Assembly (NCBI GenBank): GCA_902768435.1
Contig: CACXLJ010000005.1
Span: forward strand, 41,104-105,103
Reading direction: 5' to 3'
From: an uncultured Bacteroidales bacterium
Lineage (GTDB): Bacteria; Bacteroidota; Bacteroidia; Bacteroidales; Muribaculaceae
Length of the DNA: 64,000 bases
The translations under genes and the position numbers were made by a program. The notes under the pieces were generated by a model, which was not told where the DNA came from, did not search any database, and saw nothing but the letters and a program-made list of their open reading frames with translations. Below, piece by piece: positions 61,846-64,000 of this stretch (positions are counted from its first letter, which is position 1; each line of letters begins with the position of its first letter).

Positions 61846-63474
61846 ATGAAACATTCAAGTCCGTTTAAATGGTTTTTGCTGACAGTGCTGCTGAGCGCCC
61901 TGCCGCTCACCGCCACGGCCTACGACTTTATGGTCGATGACCTCGCCTATAATGTAAACAGCGATGGGGAATCAGTTTCTGTGACATATGCAACAGTATC
62001 GTCAGGTAACTATAGCGGATTGACTGATGCTGATATCCCTTCGTCAGTAACGTATTACGGCACAACTTATTCTGTAACATCCATAGGGGCCTTTGCGTTT
62101 AAAGACTGCAGTTCACTGACGAATGTCTCTATCCCAAGCTCCGTCTGTTCTATCGGCTATGGTGCGTTTGCAAACTGCAACTTACTGACCAGCGTTATTA
62201 TCGGTGACTCTGTTACCTCCATCGGTGGATTAGCGTTCAAGAACTGTGGCTTACTTTTTAGTGTTACCATCCCCAACTCCGTTATTTCAATCGGTGAATC
62301 CGTGTTCTCTGGCTGTAGCGGGCTTGAATCCGTTGTTGTTGAAAGCGATAATGTCGTCTACGATTCTCGAAACAACTGCAATGCCATTATTGAAACAGAG
62401 ACTAATACACTGATTACTGGTTGCAAGAATACCACTATCCCCAATTCTGTTGCCTCTATTGGAAACAATGCCTTCATGGGTTCGTGCAACCTGACGAGCG
62501 TGACCATCCCTAACTCCGTGTCAACCATTGGCGACCTCGCGTTTGAAGCTTGCCGTTCATTGCATGAAGTCACGATTCCTAACTCTGTTACTTCCATTGG
62601 TTTCGCTGCGTTCAGATATTGCGATTCTCTGACAAATGTTACCATCGGTAATTCTGTTACTTCTATCGGAGAGAATGCTTTCATGGGTTGTATCTTATTG
62701 CCTAGCATTACCATTCCAAAGTCTGTTGCTTCAATTGGTAAAGCTGTGTTTGCTAATTGTTGTGAACTCGAATTTATAGAAGTTGAGAGAGGCAACAACA
62801 ATTACGATTCGCGAAATAGTTGTAATGCCATTATTGAAACAGCGACTAATAAACTTATTAGTGGCTGCAAAAACACTACTATCCCTAATTCCGTGACAAC
62901 TATTGGTGATGAGGCATTTAGGTACATCCTAACATTGACGAGCGTCACCATCCCTAACTCCGTTACTTCCATTGGTTTCGCTGCGTTCGAATGGTGCCAT
63001 CTGACCAATCTCACCATTCCCAACTCCGTCATCTCCATCGGTCGCTTTGCGTTCAATATGTGCAGTTCGCTGACGAGGATTGACTCTTATCCGAATCCAT
63101 TGGATGTTAATTTGGAGACTAATGTGTTTGATGGTGTGCCCAAATCTACTTGCGAATTACATGTGTTGCCACAGTACTTTGACGCTTACAGCGAGGCCGA
63201 CCAGTGGAAAGACTTCCTGAATATCATCGATGATATAGAGGAACCTGTCAGTGCTGGTGATGTGAACGGCGACGGCAAGGTGAATGTGAGCGATGTGTCG
63301 GCACTCATCAACATGATTCTGGGCATAACTCCCATGGACCAGACAGCAGGCGATGTGAACGGTGACGGCCGTGTGAATGTGAGCGATGTCTCGGCACTCA
63401 TCAACTCCTGGGCATCCACTGATGCTGAGATGCAAGATGTCAGATATCAGAAGGCCTTCATCCACCTCAGCTGA
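61846..63474 (+). CDS. BspA-like leucine-rich-repeat surface protein with dockerin-like tail (frameshifted end)
   Basis: The protein has 542 residues with a signal peptide (FLLTVLLSALPLTATA). About residues 75-445 are LRR_5/BspA repeats with the pattern VTIPNSVTSIGxxAFxxC, broken by two related inserts (YDSRNNCNAIIETETN, YDSRNSCNAIIETATN). The C-terminal dockerin halves have DVNGDGKVNVSD and DVNGDGRVNVSD. After SALIN the second half diverges (SWASTDAEMQDVRY...). A 4-nt deletion near 63405 relative to the first half explains this; the undeleted frame would have ended ILGIH. BspA proteins bind host or bacterial surfaces. The start is set by the promoter at 61771-61803. Confidence 0.85.
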   Translation: MKHSSPFKWFLLTVLLSALPLTATAYDFMVDDLAYNVNSDGESVSVTYATVSSGNYSGLTDADIPSSVTYYGTTYSVTSIGAFAFKDCSSLTNVSIPSSVCSIGYGAFANCNLLTSVIIGDSVTSIGGLAFKNCGLLFSVTIPNSVISIGESVFSGCSGLESVVVESDNVVYDSRNNCNAIIETETNTLITGCKNTTIPNSVASIGNNAFMGSCNLTSVTIPNSVSTIGDLAFEACRSLHEVTIPNSVTSIGFAAFRYCDSLTNVTIGNSVTSIGENAFMGCILLPSITIPKSVASIGKAVFANCCELEFIEVERGNNNYDSRNSCNAIIETATNKLISGCKNTTIPNSVTTIGDEAFRYILTLTSVTIPNSVTSIGFAAFEWCHLTNLTIPNSVISIGRFAFNMCSSLTRIDSYPNPLDVNLETNVFDGVPKSTCELHVLPQYFDAYSEADQWKDFLNIIDDIEEPVSAGDVNGDGKVNVSDVSALINMILGITPMDQTAGDVNGDGRVNVSDVSALINSWASTDAEMQDVRYQKAFIHLS

Positions 63475-63509
63475 CAACTGAGAACTGAGAATTGAGAACT
63501 GAAAACTTG
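63468..63509. repeat. GAACTGA simple repeat after the BspA-dockerin gene
   Basis: The words CAACTGAGAACTGAGAATTG and AGAACTGAAAACTTG follow directly on the stop codon. Confidence 0.75.
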
Positions 63510-63539
63510 TAAAGCTATAAACTTAAAAATGATATACTC

Positions 63540-64000
63540 ATGAAACGATTATTTATTCTTTTAGTGACAATGACGGCGTGCATGGCAGCATGGGCGGCCG
63601 AACCTTACGCAGTTTACACCCAAAGCAGCAACACCCTCACCTTCTATTACGGCACAAAACCCAGTGGGGCTTTTGGCCTGAATAGTGGCATCAACTATCC
63701 AGAATGGTACAATTACGGCACCTATGCCGCTGTAGAGCGAGTGGTCTTCGACCCTTCGTTTGCCCAAGCACGCCCCACCACTACCGCTTACTGGTTTTAC
63801 GAAATGGAAAACCTCACCAGCATCACGGGATTGAACTACCTCAATACCAGCGAAGTTACAAATATGCTTGGAATGTTCTGGGATTGCAAATACCTCACCT
63901 CACTTGATTTGAGTAGCTTCAACACGGCAAATGTGACCGACATGAGGTTTATGTTTAATAAATGCGAAAATCTGACCTCACTTGATGTGAGTAGCTTCAA
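63540..64000 (+). CDS. BspA-like/DUF285 surface protein, C-terminus cut by window edge
   Basis: 153 codons are visible. The start is ATG at 63540 with a signal peptide (LFILLVTMTACMAAWA). After a unique N-terminal domain with an LTFYYGTKPSGAF stretch, the repeat unit begins: LTSITGLNYLNTSEVTNMLGMF, then LTSLDLSSFNTANVTDMRFMF, then LTSLDVSSF at the edge. These are the 23-25-residue DUF285 (lipoprotein-like BspA) repeats of Bacteroidales surface proteins. It follows the first BspA gene by 65 bp on the same strand, so a surface-protein pair is likely. The length and any C-terminal anchor are outside the window. Confidence 0.85.
   Translation, partial: MKRLFILLVTMTACMAAWAAEPYAVYTQSSNTLTFYYGTKPSGAFGLNSGINYPEWYNYGTYAAVERVVFDPSFAQARPTTTAYWFYEMENLTSITGLNYLNTSEVTNMLGMFWDCKYLTSLDLSSFNTANVTDMRFMFNKCENLTSLDVSSF

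Overview
The window reads as a chromosomal segment of a gut-type Bacteroidales bacterium. Muribaculaceae or a close relative such as Prevotellaceae fits best, but the family is an inference. The evidence is: SusC/SusD outer-membrane nutrient uptake proteins; Bacteroidota-only families (DUF4271, DUF4294, YARHG, BspA-like leucine-rich repeats, secreted proteins ending in dockerin-like modules); a three-subunit fumarate reductase/succinate dehydrogenase; a eukaryote-like glycogen branching enzyme; and the Bacteroidota promoter element TAnnTTTG upstream of many genes. No rRNA, tRNA, CRISPR array, complete transposon or prophage was seen.

Layout. 1-8.1 kb: housekeeping genes (partial methyltransferase, YfhO-like membrane protein, XerD, the overlapping rnpA-yidD-tatD cluster, a HemD-like protein with a histone-H1-like tail, DUF4271, LOG). 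8.2-14.1 kb: a susC/susD pair, then a relic of a second pair reduced to a susC tail and a susD head. 14.2-22.2 kb: sugar-nucleotide-type reductase and glycosyltransferase 9, then an operon-like run of RNA methyltransferase, purD, membrane protein, pdxB and SGNH hydrolase. 22.4-31.1 kb: mostly secreted proteins (YARHG, two dockerin-tailed proteins, a beta-barrel, DUF4294) and unknowns. 31.3-32.9 kb: an AT-richer AAA/DUF4143 ATPase flanked by a 41-bp direct repeat, with a three-copy 34-bp-period repeat in its predicted 5' leader. 33-41.1 kb: metG, HAD phosphatase, histidine kinase, MBL hydrolase, a fucose-isomerase-like protein, argR and an ArgC homologue lacking the catalytic cysteine. 41.2-46.8 kb: membrane protein, CBM48-esterase, a MITE-like inverted-repeat element, glgB, LUD protein and ssb. 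47-51.1 kb: frdC-frdA-frdB interrupted by a four-helix-bundle gene set between simple repeats. 51.2-61.2 kb: lipoprotein, Zn/Cd-type P-ATPase with a native poly-His start, alpha/beta hydrolase, nadB, PBP1A and metK. 61.8-64 kb: two BspA-like surface proteins, the first with a frameshifted dockerin tail and the second cut by the window end.

Working together: electron transport by fumarate respiration, glycogen storage, NAD, PLP, purine and SAM synthesis and cell-wall synthesis form the housekeeping core. The SusCD, dockerin and BspA proteins form the host- or polysaccharide-facing surface. A recurring oddity is a set of short decaying simple repeats, each with a different unit, lying just after stop codons or between genes.
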